64,000 bases of DNA from JBMHDN01 sp049889355 (lineage in GTDB: Bacteria; Pseudomonadota; Alphaproteobacteria; Puniceispirillales; Puniceispirillaceae): assembly GCA_049889355.1 (NCBI GenBank), contig JBMHDN010000029.1, positions 21,308 to 85,307 of the forward strand, read 5' to 3'. The notes below the pieces were generated by a model. That model made no database searches, was not told the DNA's origin, and saw nothing but the letters and a program-made list of their open reading frames with translations. A program made the translations under genes and the position numbers. Positions 52,611-60,925 of this stretch are shown in pieces. Within the stretch, counting starts at the first letter, position 1. Each line of letters begins with the position of its first letter.

Positions 52611-53771
52611 TTAATTGCTATCACCCAGCAAGACCAGATCATCGGCATGGACCAGCTCTGGTCTACCATCATAGCCAATCAGGCTGGTGAACGCATCGCT
52701 TTTATGGCGCTTGATAAGTGCTGCATCCTTGGCGTTATAGCCAGCCAGGCCACGGGCAATTTCATGTCCGTCTGAATCCAATATAGCAATCAGATCCCCG
52801 CGCTCAAAACTGCCTGAGACCTCAACAACGCCGATTGGCAACAGTGATTTGCCTTTTTTAAGAGCGGCGCTCGCCCCGGCATCGCAGCGCACCTGACCCT
52901 TGATATCGAGCGCGCCTGCAATCCAGCTTTTGCGCGCCGCTTGCGGTGCAAGCTGGGCATGAAACAGGCTGGATTTGGCACTGCCGTCCAAATTGCGCAC
53001 CGGATGAAGCGGCCGGCCATCACATATCAACATGGCCACACCAGCACGTGTGGCAATTTGCGCAGCAGCCAGTTTGGTGGCCATCCCGCCTGATGCAAAA
53101 TCATTATGGCTGGCCCCGCCCATTTCCAGAATATCAGGCGTGATCTGGGTGATGTCTGGAATATGTTGTGCATCCTCAAAAAGCTGAGGATTACGATCAT
53201 ATAAACCATCCACATCAGAGAGCAGGATCAGTAAATCGGCTGAGATCATCGCAGCGACACGCGCTGCCAGCCTGTCATTATCGCCAAAGCGAATCTCATA
53301 GGTGGTAATGGTGTCATTCTCATTCACCACAGGGACCACCCCAAGGCTAAGCAGGGCTTGGAATGTATCGCGCGCATTGAGGTGCCGCCGCCGCGTCTCT
53401 GTATCATCTGGGGCCAATAGGATTTGCGCTGATTTCAGATCATGGCGCGACAAAGCCGCTGTCCAAGCTTCAACCAGCTGCACCTGACCTGCCGCTGCTG
53501 CAGCTTGTTTTTCGGCAAGTTTGATGCGCCCTTTACCCAGCCCCAGCACATGCCGGCCAAGGGCAATCGATCCTGAAGAGACCAGCACCACCTCTTTGCC
53601 TAAATTGGTGAGCCAGGCCACATCATCTGCCAGTGCCTGCATCCAATCTTGCTTTGCCCCGCCATCTGTCTCGTCATAGAGCAAGGCAGAACCGATTTTA
53701 ATGACGATTCGCTGTGCGGCATGTAATTGCATGCCCGCACCTGCTCCTAAGGCCGAAAGATCAGCGCTCAT
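52611..53771 (-). CDS. proB: Glutamate 5-kinase
   Basis: A 386-residue amino-acid kinase with a C-terminal PUA domain, making gamma-glutamyl phosphate. RIVIKIGSALL, VLVSSGSIALG and VVPVVNENDTI form the kinase core, with GGMATKLAAAQIATRAG near 225. The frame is open back to 53864, but ATG 53771 fits the family start and overlaps the obg 3' end by 11 bases. ATG 53732 is an alternative. Confidence 0.95.
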   Translation of the reverse strand: MSADLSALGAGAGMQLHAAQRIVIKIGSALLYDETDGGAKQDWMQALADDVAWLTNLGKEVVLVSSGSIALGRHVLGLGKGRIKLAEKQAAAAAGQVQLVEAWTAALSRHDLKSAQILLAPDDTETRRRHLNARDTFQALLSLGVVPVVNENDTITTYEIRFGDNDRLAARVAAMISADLLILLSDVDGLYDRNPQLFEDAQHIPDITQITPDILEMGGASHNDFASGGMATKLAAAQIATRAGVAMLICDGRPLHPVRNLDGSAKSSLFHAQLAPQAARKSWIAGALDIKGQVRCDAGASAALKKGKSLLPIGVVEVSGSFERGDLIAILDSDGHEIARGLAGYNAKDAALIKRHKSDAFTSLIGYDGRPELVHADDLVLLGDSN

Positions 53772-54918
53772 CTGCCTCTTCCTCATCCATCCAGTCTTGC
53801 CCGCCAAAGGCAGTTTCTTCGGATGCAAGCTGTGTATCACCCGCGCGCGCTGCTGGGCCCCCACGCAAAGGGTGCCAAGCTTCTGGTACGCTATCAGCGG
53901 CTAAATCAGCAGCCCGCGCATCCAGAATAATCTGATTCAACCGGCGCAACAAATCTGTCACCCCATGGCCGGCAATACTAGATATCGCCATAATATCTGA
54001 TTCCAGACCAGCTGCTTTGCTTTGTGCGGCAATCTCACGCTGCAGGTCAGCAACATAATCATCTGGGGCTGCATCTGTCTTGGTTAGAGCTACCACTTCT
54101 TTTTTCGCTGCAAGACGCGGATCATAGGCTTCTAATTCGCGGCGAATCACCCGCCAGTTTTCAATCGGATCATTGGCAGTTGCATCGATAAGATGTAAGA
54201 GGACGCGGCAACGTTCTACATGCCCTAAAAAGCGATGGCCGACACCTGCGCCTTCATGTGCCCCTTCGATCAATCCCGGGATATCTGCCATGACAAATTC
54301 ACGGCCATCTACCCCGACAACGCCTAAGTTCGGATGCAGAGTGGTAAAAGGATAATCACCGATTTTCGGCTTAGCAGCAGACACCACCGACAAAAAGGTG
54401 GATTTGCCAGCATTGGGCATGCCGACCAGACCCGCATCTGCAATCAATTTCAACCGCAGCCAGACCCACATTTCACTGCCTGCCAGACCTGGCTGGGCTT
54501 TGCGCGGTGCGCGGTTGGTTGACGATTTGAAAAACGCATTGCCTTTGCCGCCTTCACCACCTTTGGCAAGGGTGATTTCTTGTCCTTCTTCGGTCAAGTC
54601 AGCCAGCACAGTTTGCTGATCATCAGAGAGAATCTGGGTGCCAACAGGCAGGCGCATCACCACCGACTTACCCGAAGGTCCTGCACGGTCTCGGCCAGCC
54701 CCTGGCCGGCCTGATTCGGCTTTAAAATGCTGTTGATAGCGGTAATCTATCAGCGTGTTCAGCCCGCCAACACATTTGGCGATGACATCACCGCCACGCC
54801 CGCCATCGCCGCCATCAGGCCCACCATAGGGCACATGCGCTTCACGGCGAAAGCTGACAGAACCCGGGCCGCCATGACCTGAGCGGATAAAGATTTTTGC
54901 TTGGTCCAGAAATTTCAT
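53761..54918 (-). CDS. obg: GTPase Obg/CgtA
   Basis: A 385-residue ribosome-associated GTPase needed for 50S assembly and stress control. The N-terminal glycine-rich Obg fold (IFIRSGHGGPGSVSFRRE, GGDGGRGGDV) spans about 1-158. The G domain has GMPNAGKSTFLS, DIPGLIEGAHEG and TKTD. An acidic tail ends DEEEADER. It lies downstream of rpmA across a terminator and upstream of proB. Confidence 0.97.
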   Translation of the reverse strand: MKFLDQAKIFIRSGHGGPGSVSFRREAHVPYGGPDGGDGGRGGDVIAKCVGGLNTLIDYRYQQHFKAESGRPGAGRDRAGPSGKSVVMRLPVGTQILSDDQQTVLADLTEEGQEITLAKGGEGGKGNAFFKSSTNRAPRKAQPGLAGSEMWVWLRLKLIADAGLVGMPNAGKSTFLSVVSAAKPKIGDYPFTTLHPNLGVVGVDGREFVMADIPGLIEGAHEGAGVGHRFLGHVERCRVLLHLIDATANDPIENWRVIRRELEAYDPRLAAKKEVVALTKTDAAPDDYVADLQREIAAQSKAAGLESDIMAISSIAGHGVTDLLRRLNQIILDARAADLAADSVPEAWHPLRGGPAARAGDTQLASEETAFGGQDWMDEEEADER

Positions 54919-54954
54919 GCGCGCGACCTCTGTTATTGAGACGGCTTTTCACAC

Positions 54955-54993
54955 ATAAAAAAGGGGAAAAGCCAGATGATGGCCTATCCCCTT
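54955..54993 (-). terminator. Terminator after rplU-rpmA
   Basis: On the reverse strand, AAGGGGATAGGCC pairs with GGCTTTTCCCCTT over 12 of 13 positions with a seven-base loop, then six T. It lies between rpmA and obg, so obg downward depends on read-through or another promoter. Confidence 0.85.
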
Positions 54994-55026
54994 CACATGC
55001 TTTATGTAAAACAGTCAGCCTGAGCC

Positions 55027-55296
55027 TTATTCAGCGGCCTCTGCGGCTGGTGTTACGTTCACATATTGGCGACCGCCTGTCTTCTTCACGAAAGACACAC
55101 GCCCTTCGCTCAAAGCAAATAAGGTGTGGTCTTTGCCCATGCCGACATTGGCACCTGGGTGGTATTTTGTACCACGCTGGCGAATGATGATATTGCCAGG
55201 GATGACAGCCTCACCACCAAATTTCTTCACGCCAAGGCGTCTGCCAGCTGAATCGCGTCCGTTACGGGAACTACCACCTGCTTTTTTAGTTGCCAT
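55027..55296 (-). CDS. rpmA: 50S ribosomal protein L27
   Basis: An 89-residue protein near the peptidyl-transferase centre. MATKKAGGSSRNGRDSAGRR, LGVKKFGGEAVIPGNII and GKDHTLFALSEGRV are the family sequence. It begins directly with the mature-type N-terminus, so no Firmicutes-style cleaved extension exists. AGGAGT precedes the ATG. It follows rplU. Confidence 0.98.
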   Translation of the reverse strand: MATKKAGGSSRNGRDSAGRRLGVKKFGGEAVIPGNIIIRQRGTKYHPGANVGMGKDHTLFALSEGRVSFVKKTGGRQYVNVTPAAEAAE

Positions 55297-55330
55297 AGGA
55301 TGTACTCCTTACATCTGAGCCAAAATGGCC

Positions 55331-55765
55331 TTAGTCCTTCTTTGCTGCTTTCTTAGCAGCTGTCTTTTTTGCGGCTGCCTTTTTGGCAGCGGCTTTTGGC
55401 GCGGCTTTCGCTGCTGCCTTTTTGGCGGCTTTTGGTGCTGCTTTTTTAGCCCCATCAGCGCTGATATCTGTGATCTTCAGCAAGGTGAGGTCTTGGCGAT
55501 GGCCTTGTGTGCGGCGGTGATTTTTACGACGCTTGCGGCGGAAGACAATAATCTTCGGGCCTCTGGCATGCTTGACCACCTCAGCAGAGACCGCTGCGCC
55601 TTCAACGATTGGCTTGCCAATGGTGAGCTTGTCACCATCGCTGAGCATCATCACATCATTCAGCACAACAGTTTCGCCAGCCTCAGCTTTGATAGCTTCG
55701 ACCATAATTTTATCATCTTTGGCAACGCGATATTGCTTGCCACCGGTTTTTACCACCGCATACAT
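55331..55765 (-). CDS. rplU: 50S ribosomal protein L21, with Lys/Ala tail
   Basis: The first 103 residues are ordinary L21 (MYAVVKTGGKQYRV, FRRKRRKNHRRTQGHRQ), which binds 23S rRNA. Residues 107-144 form a basic tail of Lys, Ala and Pro, histone-H1-like in composition. ATG 55765 is preferred over ATG 55774 because AAGG directly abuts the latter. A strong promoter lies about 140 bases upstream. Confidence 0.97.
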   Translation of the reverse strand: MYAVVKTGGKQYRVAKDDKIMVEAIKAEAGETVVLNDVMMLSDGDKLTIGKPIVEGAAVSAEVVKHARGPKIIVFRRKRRKNHRRTQGHRQDLTLLKITDISADGAKKAAPKAAKKAAAKAAPKAAAKKAAAKKTAAKKAAKKD

Positions 55766-55907
55766 GAGCGTCATCCTTCAGCGCATCACTACGAATAATT
55801 CTATTTCAAGCCTCAGCCAGATTGGTTTGTTTTGCCAAAAGGGTCTGAACCTTTTCCCGGCTTGCTGGCATAGCCCATAGAAGTCCTGCCAAAAGCCGAG
55901 TGTCGGG

Positions 55908-55935
55908 ACTATACAGGGCCGGCTTCACATGTCAA
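55908..55935 (-). promoter_or_regulatory. Strong sigma-70 promoter for rplU-rpmA
   Basis: On the reverse strand a perfect TTGACA (55930-55935) is separated by 16 bases from TATAGT (55908-55913). Transcription would start near 55900, leaving a 130-base leader with a small AAAAGG/CCCTTTT hairpin. The 352-base gap from rplU to the DM13 gene holds this and the forward promoter but no gene. Confidence 0.8.
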
Positions 55936-56028
55936 GTCTCAAAGACGGTGTCAGCCTGACCTTTATCGCTGTTTTTATGTGTGTTTTAGCCTGTTTGCCG
56001 ATTTATCATAGGGGTGATTGGTGAATTA

Positions 56029-56037
56029 TGGTATAAT
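56029..56037 (+). promoter_or_regulatory. Extended -10 promoter for the DM13 gene
   Basis: TGGTATAAT combines a perfect TATAAT with an upstream TG, the extended -10 form. No good -35 is present. It lies about 80 bases before the DM13 start on the same strand. Confidence 0.55.
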
Positions 56038-56117
56038 CGGCCATCTTTCATAGCTATTAATGGCATGTGGTTGTGGTCACATTCTGGTGGGACAAAATCA
56101 TCTGCGGAGACAAAAAC

Positions 56118-56618
56118 ATGATGAAATCATTGATGGATTGGGCGCGTCGTCATCTGATTCTGTTTGGCACAGCCAAATTTCTGGCAGGTCTGGTCATTGG
56201 CTTTGGGCTGGGTGTCTATTTTTTGCCGATTCTCACGGCTGAGAAAGGACTAGATGCGACCGAGCTCGCGGCTTTACAGGAAAATGTCCAGCGTCAGGGC
56301 GTTTTTGTGCGTGATTTGCCAGGCTCAGATGCGTTTCATTGGGGCGAGGGGACAGTCTATGCCTCTGATGAGCGGATTTGGCTGGATGGCGAGATTGCCC
56401 CTGGGCCGGATTACCGCCTATATCTGACTCCTTCTTATGTAGATACCAAAGAAGACTTCCTGAAAATCAAAGATCAATCTGTGCAGATTGCACCGATTAA
56501 GGCCTTCCGCAATTTTTCAGTTGAGGTGCCAGATGGCATTGAGGTTGGCGATTATCCGGCCTTGCTGATTTGGTGTGAGGCTTTTTCTATGTTCATCACC
56601 TCAGCTGAGCTGCGCTAA
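56118..56618 (+). CDS. Membrane-anchored DM13-domain protein
   Basis: A 166-residue protein with one N-terminal membrane segment (AKFLAGLVIGFGLGVYFLPIL, about 18-38), so the rest faces the periplasm. The remainder matches the DM13 domain: HWGEGTVYASDERIWLDG, PGPDYRLYLTPSYVD and YPALLIWCEAFSMFITSAEL, with the near-invariant cysteine. DM13 was proposed from sequence to take part in redox or electron-transfer reactions, but bacterial members have no known function. ATG 56118 and 56121 are both possible starts. Its 3' end overlaps the convergent flavoprotein gene by 18 bases. Confidence 0.8.
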   Translation: MMKSLMDWARRHLILFGTAKFLAGLVIGFGLGVYFLPILTAEKGLDATELAALQENVQRQGVFVRDLPGSDAFHWGEGTVYASDERIWLDGEIAPGPDYRLYLTPSYVDTKEDFLKIKDQSVQIAPIKAFRNFSVEVPDGIEVGDYPALLIWCEAFSMFITSAELR

Positions 56619-57605
56619 CAGCTGTCTGGCTGCAGCTATGCCGCTATCATAGGCAGCTTCAAGACGCGGCCCCGTTAGCCAATCGCCTGCGACCATAATT
56701 CGGCCATCTGCGCTCATGGCAAAAGGTGTGGTTTGGCCTGCAGATTGTTGCACCCTGGCATAGCGCCAGCGATGTGCTGCGCTATACTCAGCGGCGGGTA
56801 ATGGCCTATCAAGATGGCCATGATATGCTTGTGTCAAACGGGATATCACAAAGTCTTTATCTGCTTCTAAATGGGTTTTGCTCCAAGCTGGGCTTGCCTG
56901 CAGCACAAGGGCGATAGCCTTATCTGTTGCACTTGCCTTTGTCTCAGCTGCTTTTCTCATATGCTGTGGGACAGCCATATCGAGCAGCGCGCAAGGTTGT
57001 TGCAGGCGCTTTAGTTTTTCTTGTAAATCAGGATGAGTCTCGCGTGACCAGCCTAGCATCACACTCCAGCAAGGATCATAAGAGGCCTGCTGGGCCAATG
57101 CGCTCAACGCCGGTGCGGCAGCGGCCAAAAGCTTTGTGCTCTGCGGCGCAGGGGCGGTGCATATCAGATGCTGACAATGATAGGCTGTGCCGTCACTGTC
57201 GGTAAGGGTAATCAGATTATCTGATCGCTGAATATCGGTGATTTCAACAGATTGCTGAAAATCCAGGCCACTGGACATATATTCAGCCAAGGATCGCATC
57301 ACAGGCTGACCGATATAAACGCGTCTATCTTCTTCGGGCTTGTCTTTCTTAGGCAGATACCAGTTAGCCAGCGCGCTATGCGCGGCTGCTTCGGCGATAA
57401 AATGCTGAAAATCGGCGCCATATGCAGTGGCAAATTGTGCGCCATGGTCAAAAATATAGCCTTCAGACCGGCGAGTTGCACAGCGCCCACCTAGCCGGCG
57501 CCCCTTATCCAATAACAACACATCCTGGCCTGCTTGTTTCAGCAAGCGCCCGGCAGCCAGACCGGCCATGCCAGTGCCCAGAATAATAATAGAACGAGAG
57601 GTCAT
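56601..57605 (-). CDS. Renalase-like NAD(P)/FAD-dependent oxidoreductase
   Basis: A 334-residue flavoprotein of the renalase / small amine-oxidase type. IIILGTGMAGLAAGRLLKQAG binds FAD, DKGRRLGGRCATRR and FDHGAQFATA are the renalase-like motifs, and VAGDWLTGPRLEAAYDSGIAAA is the C-terminal FAD motif. Bacterial renalases oxidise abnormal dihydro-NAD(P) forms, but this substrate is unproven here. It converges with the DM13 gene. Confidence 0.85.
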   Translation of the reverse strand: MTSRSIIILGTGMAGLAAGRLLKQAGQDVLLLDKGRRLGGRCATRRSEGYIFDHGAQFATAYGADFQHFIAEAAAHSALANWYLPKKDKPEEDRRVYIGQPVMRSLAEYMSSGLDFQQSVEITDIQRSDNLITLTDSDGTAYHCQHLICTAPAPQSTKLLAAAAPALSALAQQASYDPCWSVMLGWSRETHPDLQEKLKRLQQPCALLDMAVPQHMRKAAETKASATDKAIALVLQASPAWSKTHLEADKDFVISRLTQAYHGHLDRPLPAAEYSAAHRWRYARVQQSAGQTTPFAMSADGRIMVAGDWLTGPRLEAAYDSGIAAARQLLAQLS

Positions 57606-57815
57606 CTGTCTTTTTCCGCCTTGGCTTGTGATAAAGATAAGCTGTTATTCTGCTTGTCTTACGATGCCAGCGCTGGCCTAGACTGACGATGCGACAAAAA
57701 ATCAACCTCATAGCCTGGCAGATAATTTCTGGACAAATCAGGTGATCAGTTGGCTCAGGCGCGTTAACATAACGTATTGAATATCTATCACAAACCCCTT
57801 CAGGCCTGTTGTCTC

Positions 57816-58850
57816 ATGACCCTCCTTTCACCTACCCAGCCAGCTATTAATTTGGCCGACATAGCACTGCCCGCTTCTGACCAGCTAACCGAAACAGCCG
57901 CCTTACAGCTTTATGAGGCCTTGCGTCCTGTGATGCCACATGCTGAAAGACGCCAACCTTCAGACATCCGGCCTTCAGACATCCGGCCTTCAAATATTAG
58001 GCGTCTTGATGCGCTGATAGAGATGCTCGATGAGGTGGACGGGCTGGTGCTAGATGGGTTTGGCGTGATCAATACAGGCGCTGAGATGATCCCGGCTATC
58101 GCGCCTTTCTTAGAGGCGGCAGAGCGCCGTCATTTGCCTATACTTGTACTGACAAATGGAGCGAGCGTGCCCTCTTCTCGGCGGTTAGGTAAATTTCAAA
58201 GCTGGGGCTTGCCGATAGAAGAAAAACAGATTCTATCCAGCCGTGATGCCTTGATACATCACTTATCGCAAATATCTGTGTCAGGTCTCACTGTAACCTT
58301 AGATATGGAGGTTGAAAAACTAGGTCTGGCAGGTGAAGAAAAGCCACGCAATCCAGCTGATATCCGAGAGATGGTCGCAGAAGCCAGTCAGATTTTGATA
58401 TGTGGTACCATTGGCTGGACAGAAGAAACACAAGATGCTTTTGAAAAAGGGCTGCTTGCGGCCAAATCAAAAGGAGGCTTGCCTCAACTTTATGTGGCAA
58501 ATCCAGATGTGATTTCACCGCAGCCTGCCGGGTCAAAACCAGAGCCTGGCTATTGGGTGGCGCGGGCCATGAAACAAACCGGCATTCAGCCAGGCTGGTT
58601 TGGCAAACCCCATCAGACAAGCTATCATCTTGCGCTTGATAGGATGGCTGAACTGGCCGGCACACCTATTCCAGCGGACCGTTTATTGATGGTTGGTGAT
58701 ACGCCGCATACCGATATTCTAGGTGGGCAAGCCGCTGGCATGAAAACAGCCCTTTTAACTGGCTATGGGCTGATGCGCGCATTGGATGTCGATTATTGGC
58801 TGAGCAAAACAGATATCTATCCAGATTATCTGGCCAAAAAATTGGTCTAG
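57816..58850 (+). CDS. HAD-superfamily class IIA (NagD-like) protein
   Basis: A 344-residue member of the alphaproteobacterial HAD-IIA group (TIGR01459-like). Motif I is VLDGFGVINTG, with Asp but no second Asp at +2, motif II is VLTNGAS, and motif IV is MVGDTPHTDILGGQAAGMKTAL. The usual HAD-IIA cap lies between. The group is annotated as hydrolase but lacks a proven substrate. ATG 57816 is preferred to TTG 57777. Residues about 48-62 are a 15-bp repeat insertion (PSDIR units). Confidence 0.8.
   Translation: MTLLSPTQPAINLADIALPASDQLTETAALQLYEALRPVMPHAERRQPSDIRPSDIRPSNIRRLDALIEMLDEVDGLVLDGFGVINTGAEMIPAIAPFLEAAERRHLPILVLTNGASVPSSRRLGKFQSWGLPIEEKQILSSRDALIHHLSQISVSGLTVTLDMEVEKLGLAGEEKPRNPADIREMVAEASQILICGTIGWTEETQDAFEKGLLAAKSKGGLPQLYVANPDVISPQPAGSKPEPGYWVARAMKQTGIQPGWFGKPHQTSYHLALDRMAELAGTPIPADRLLMVGDTPHTDILGGQAAGMKTALLTGYGLMRALDVDYWLSKTDIYPDYLAKKLV
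57957..58001 (+). repeat. 15-bp in-frame tandem repeat in the HAD-IIA gene
   Basis: Two exact CCTTCAGACATCCGG units (57957-57971, 57972-57986) and a diverged third (57987-58001) encode PSDIR-PSDIR-PSNIR ahead of the catalytic domain. Confidence 0.88.
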
Positions 58851-58936
58851 ATCTCAAAGAGTTGGCCCTAATCAAGGTCTAAAAGAGACAAATATGCGTA
58901 ACAGCTAGACCCGTTTCTTTGTTTTAAGGCCGAGCC

Positions 58937-59725
58937 ATGAGCGAACATAAAATGACTGAACACAGCCAAAATCAAAACCGGATTTTAATCACAGGTGCGG
59001 CCAGGCGTGTCGGGGCTGCGCTGGCTGAGGCACTGGCGGCAGATGGCTGGCCCCTTGTGCTGCATTATAACCGAAATCATAAAGAAGCTGCCATATTGGC
59101 AGAAAGGCTAGCAGATGATTTTGGTATTGAAGTGACATTGATGCAAGCTGATTTGGCCGATCCTGAAGCCTGCCAAGAGATGATGGCAGAGGTGCTGGCT
59201 AAGGGGCCGCTCGGCGGCTTAATCAATAATGCTTCGCGCTTTGGCTATGATAGCGCAACAGATTTCAAACCAGATGAAATTGCCCAGCATATGGCAGTGA
59301 ATCTCACAGCCCCGGCGTTGCTGACACAAGCCTATGCCAAAGCGCTAAGTGCAGATGAAAAAGGCCATGTGATCAATATGCTGGATGCTAAATTATTTGG
59401 CCTAAATCCCGATTATTTTACCTATACCCTTTCTAAGGCGGCGCTGCATAATCTCACTTTAATTTCAGCCCAAGCCTTTGCGCCACAGCTCCGGATCAAT
59501 GCGATTGCACCTGGTATTATTTTGCCCTCTGGTCCGCAAGATGAAGCTGCTTTTCAGCTGGCACATAGACGCAATCCGCTCAATCAAGGCGCAGATATCC
59601 AAGAAATTGTCGCTGCCATGCGCTTCTTATTATCTGCACGCTCTATCACTGGAGAGGTGATTGTGATAGATGGGGGGCTACATCTGAACCCGCCATCACG
59701 CGATGTGGCATTTTTGGATGACTGA
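58937..59725 (+). CDS. folM: Short-chain reductase, FolM-like dihydromonapterin/dihydrofolate reductase
   Basis: A 262-residue SDR enzyme. The cofactor loop is TGAARRVG, the TGxxxRxG form of pteridine reductases rather than the TGxxxGxG of ordinary SDRs. The active site is Tyr/Lys in YTLSKAAL, LINNASRFG is conserved, and PGIILP follows. FolM reduces dihydromonapterin and can reduce dihydrofolate. folB lies 72 bases downstream, which supports a pterin role. Confidence 0.82.
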   Translation: MSEHKMTEHSQNQNRILITGAARRVGAALAEALAADGWPLVLHYNRNHKEAAILAERLADDFGIEVTLMQADLADPEACQEMMAEVLAKGPLGGLINNASRFGYDSATDFKPDEIAQHMAVNLTAPALLTQAYAKALSADEKGHVINMLDAKLFGLNPDYFTYTLSKAALHNLTLISAQAFAPQLRINAIAPGIILPSGPQDEAAFQLAHRRNPLNQGADIQEIVAAMRFLLSARSITGEVIVIDGGLHLNPPSRDVAFLDD

Positions 59726-59797
59726 CGTCAAATGCCCTAATAATTATTGCAGGGATCTTGGTCCTAACAGCCAAGAACAGAATGAGGACAAGTAGAG

Positions 59798-60187
59798 ATG
59801 ACTGGCCAATCCACAGCTACCGCATCAGGCAAACTGACGCGCAAATTCATTCTGGATCAAATCACGACTGATTGCTCAATTGGTATCCATGATTTCGAAA
59901 AGGCAGCCAAACAACGTATTTTGGTCGATTTAGAAGTGCATCTGGCCTCTGATGTTGAACCATCTGCTGATTCGATTGATGAAGCACTCAATTATGATGA
60001 TATCAGACAGGCCGTATTGGCCCTTGCTGCGGCACGTCATTATGATCTGCAAGAAACACTGGCCCGCGCCATTTTTGACAAGGTGCGTGCGATGAAAACT
60101 GTGGTGGGGCTGAGCGTACGTACCTCAAAACCAGATGTCTATCAGGATTTGAAATCAGTCAGCTATCAGCTGAGCGATATTGGGTGA
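59798..60187 (+). CDS. folB: Dihydroneopterin aldolase
   Basis: A 129-residue pterin aldolase giving 6-hydroxymethyl-dihydropterin in folate synthesis. CSIGIHDFEKAAKQRILVDLE carries the family motif and the glutamate, LNYDDIRQAV follows, and VGLSVRTSKPDVY is the C-terminal strand. It pairs with folM. No other folate genes are in the window. Confidence 0.92.
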   Translation: MTGQSTATASGKLTRKFILDQITTDCSIGIHDFEKAAKQRILVDLEVHLASDVEPSADSIDEALNYDDIRQAVLALAAARHYDLQETLARAIFDKVRAMKTVVGLSVRTSKPDVYQDLKSVSYQLSDIG

Positions 60188-60199
60188 TAGATATCCGGG

Positions 60200-60649
60200 C
60201 TAGCTGGCCTGCAGCTGGTCAAGGCGTGCGCGCAACGCATCCAGTTCATTTTTAATATCCACATATTGATTTTGTGGTGCCGGCTTGCCCGCATCTTGTG
60301 AAATCTGGTCAAGGCGGCTGTTTAAGGCCTGGTCAACCTGCTGATGATGTTTGGCAAAGGCTGCCAGTGTGCGTTCCAAATATCGGGATAACAGCGGCTC
60401 GTTGGGGCCACCATAGGCCATGATGATTTGACGCAGCGCAGCAATTGGCAGCATCTGATGGCCTTCACTTTCAATATCCTGAATCACCTGAATCAATGTC
60501 AGCCTGGTCAAATCCTCGCCTGATTTCGCATCAAGCACCTGAATATCAACACCTTGACGCACCATATCGGCCAGCTCTGTAAGGGTGATATAAGATGATT
60601 TTTCAGTATCATAAAGACGCCGATTTGCATATTTTTTGATGGTGATCAT
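60200..60649 (-). CDS. phaR: Polyhydroxyalkanoate synthesis repressor PhaR
   Basis: A 149-residue regulator. MITIKKYANRRLYDTEKSSYIT is the PhaR N-terminal DNA-binding domain and LTRLTLIQVIQDIESEG begins the PHB-accumulation domain. PhaR represses phasin and PHA genes and is released by binding PHB granules. The C-terminus ends with a helical ELDALRARLDQLQ. ATG 60649 is the clear start. No PHA synthase or phasin gene is in the window. Confidence 0.9.
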   Translation of the reverse strand: MITIKKYANRRLYDTEKSSYITLTELADMVRQGVDIQVLDAKSGEDLTRLTLIQVIQDIESEGHQMLPIAALRQIIMAYGGPNEPLLSRYLERTLAAFAKHHQQVDQALNSRLDQISQDAGKPAPQNQYVDIKNELDALRARLDQLQAS

Positions 60650-60837
60650 ATATCTGAATAGCCTGACTGAGAGAACCGGTTGGTTTGGAAGAAATGATGT
60701 CTGAGATGCTGTTGGAAAAAGCGTTGTTTTGTGACCCTGGGACATTGGGTGGCGTGTGTTGATATTGCATCGCACAATTGACGAGGAAAAGATAAATAAC
60801 ATCTGGTGGATATGCAAGTTTTTAAGCCATGCTTTGT

Positions 60838-60863
60838 ATTGGTCCTAAATATTGGTCCTGATC
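60838..60863 (+). repeat. 13-bp direct duplication upstream of the methyltransferase-like gene
   Basis: TATTGGTCCT is repeated at a 13-base interval (60838 and 60851). It lies in the phaR-methyltransferase gap, where I see no convincing promoter on either strand. Confidence 0.6.
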
Positions 60864-60925
60864 TCAGCTTCTGTTTTCAGCTTTATGCATATGTGGCAGA
60901 TTAGTGTCACAAAACAGCACCTAAA

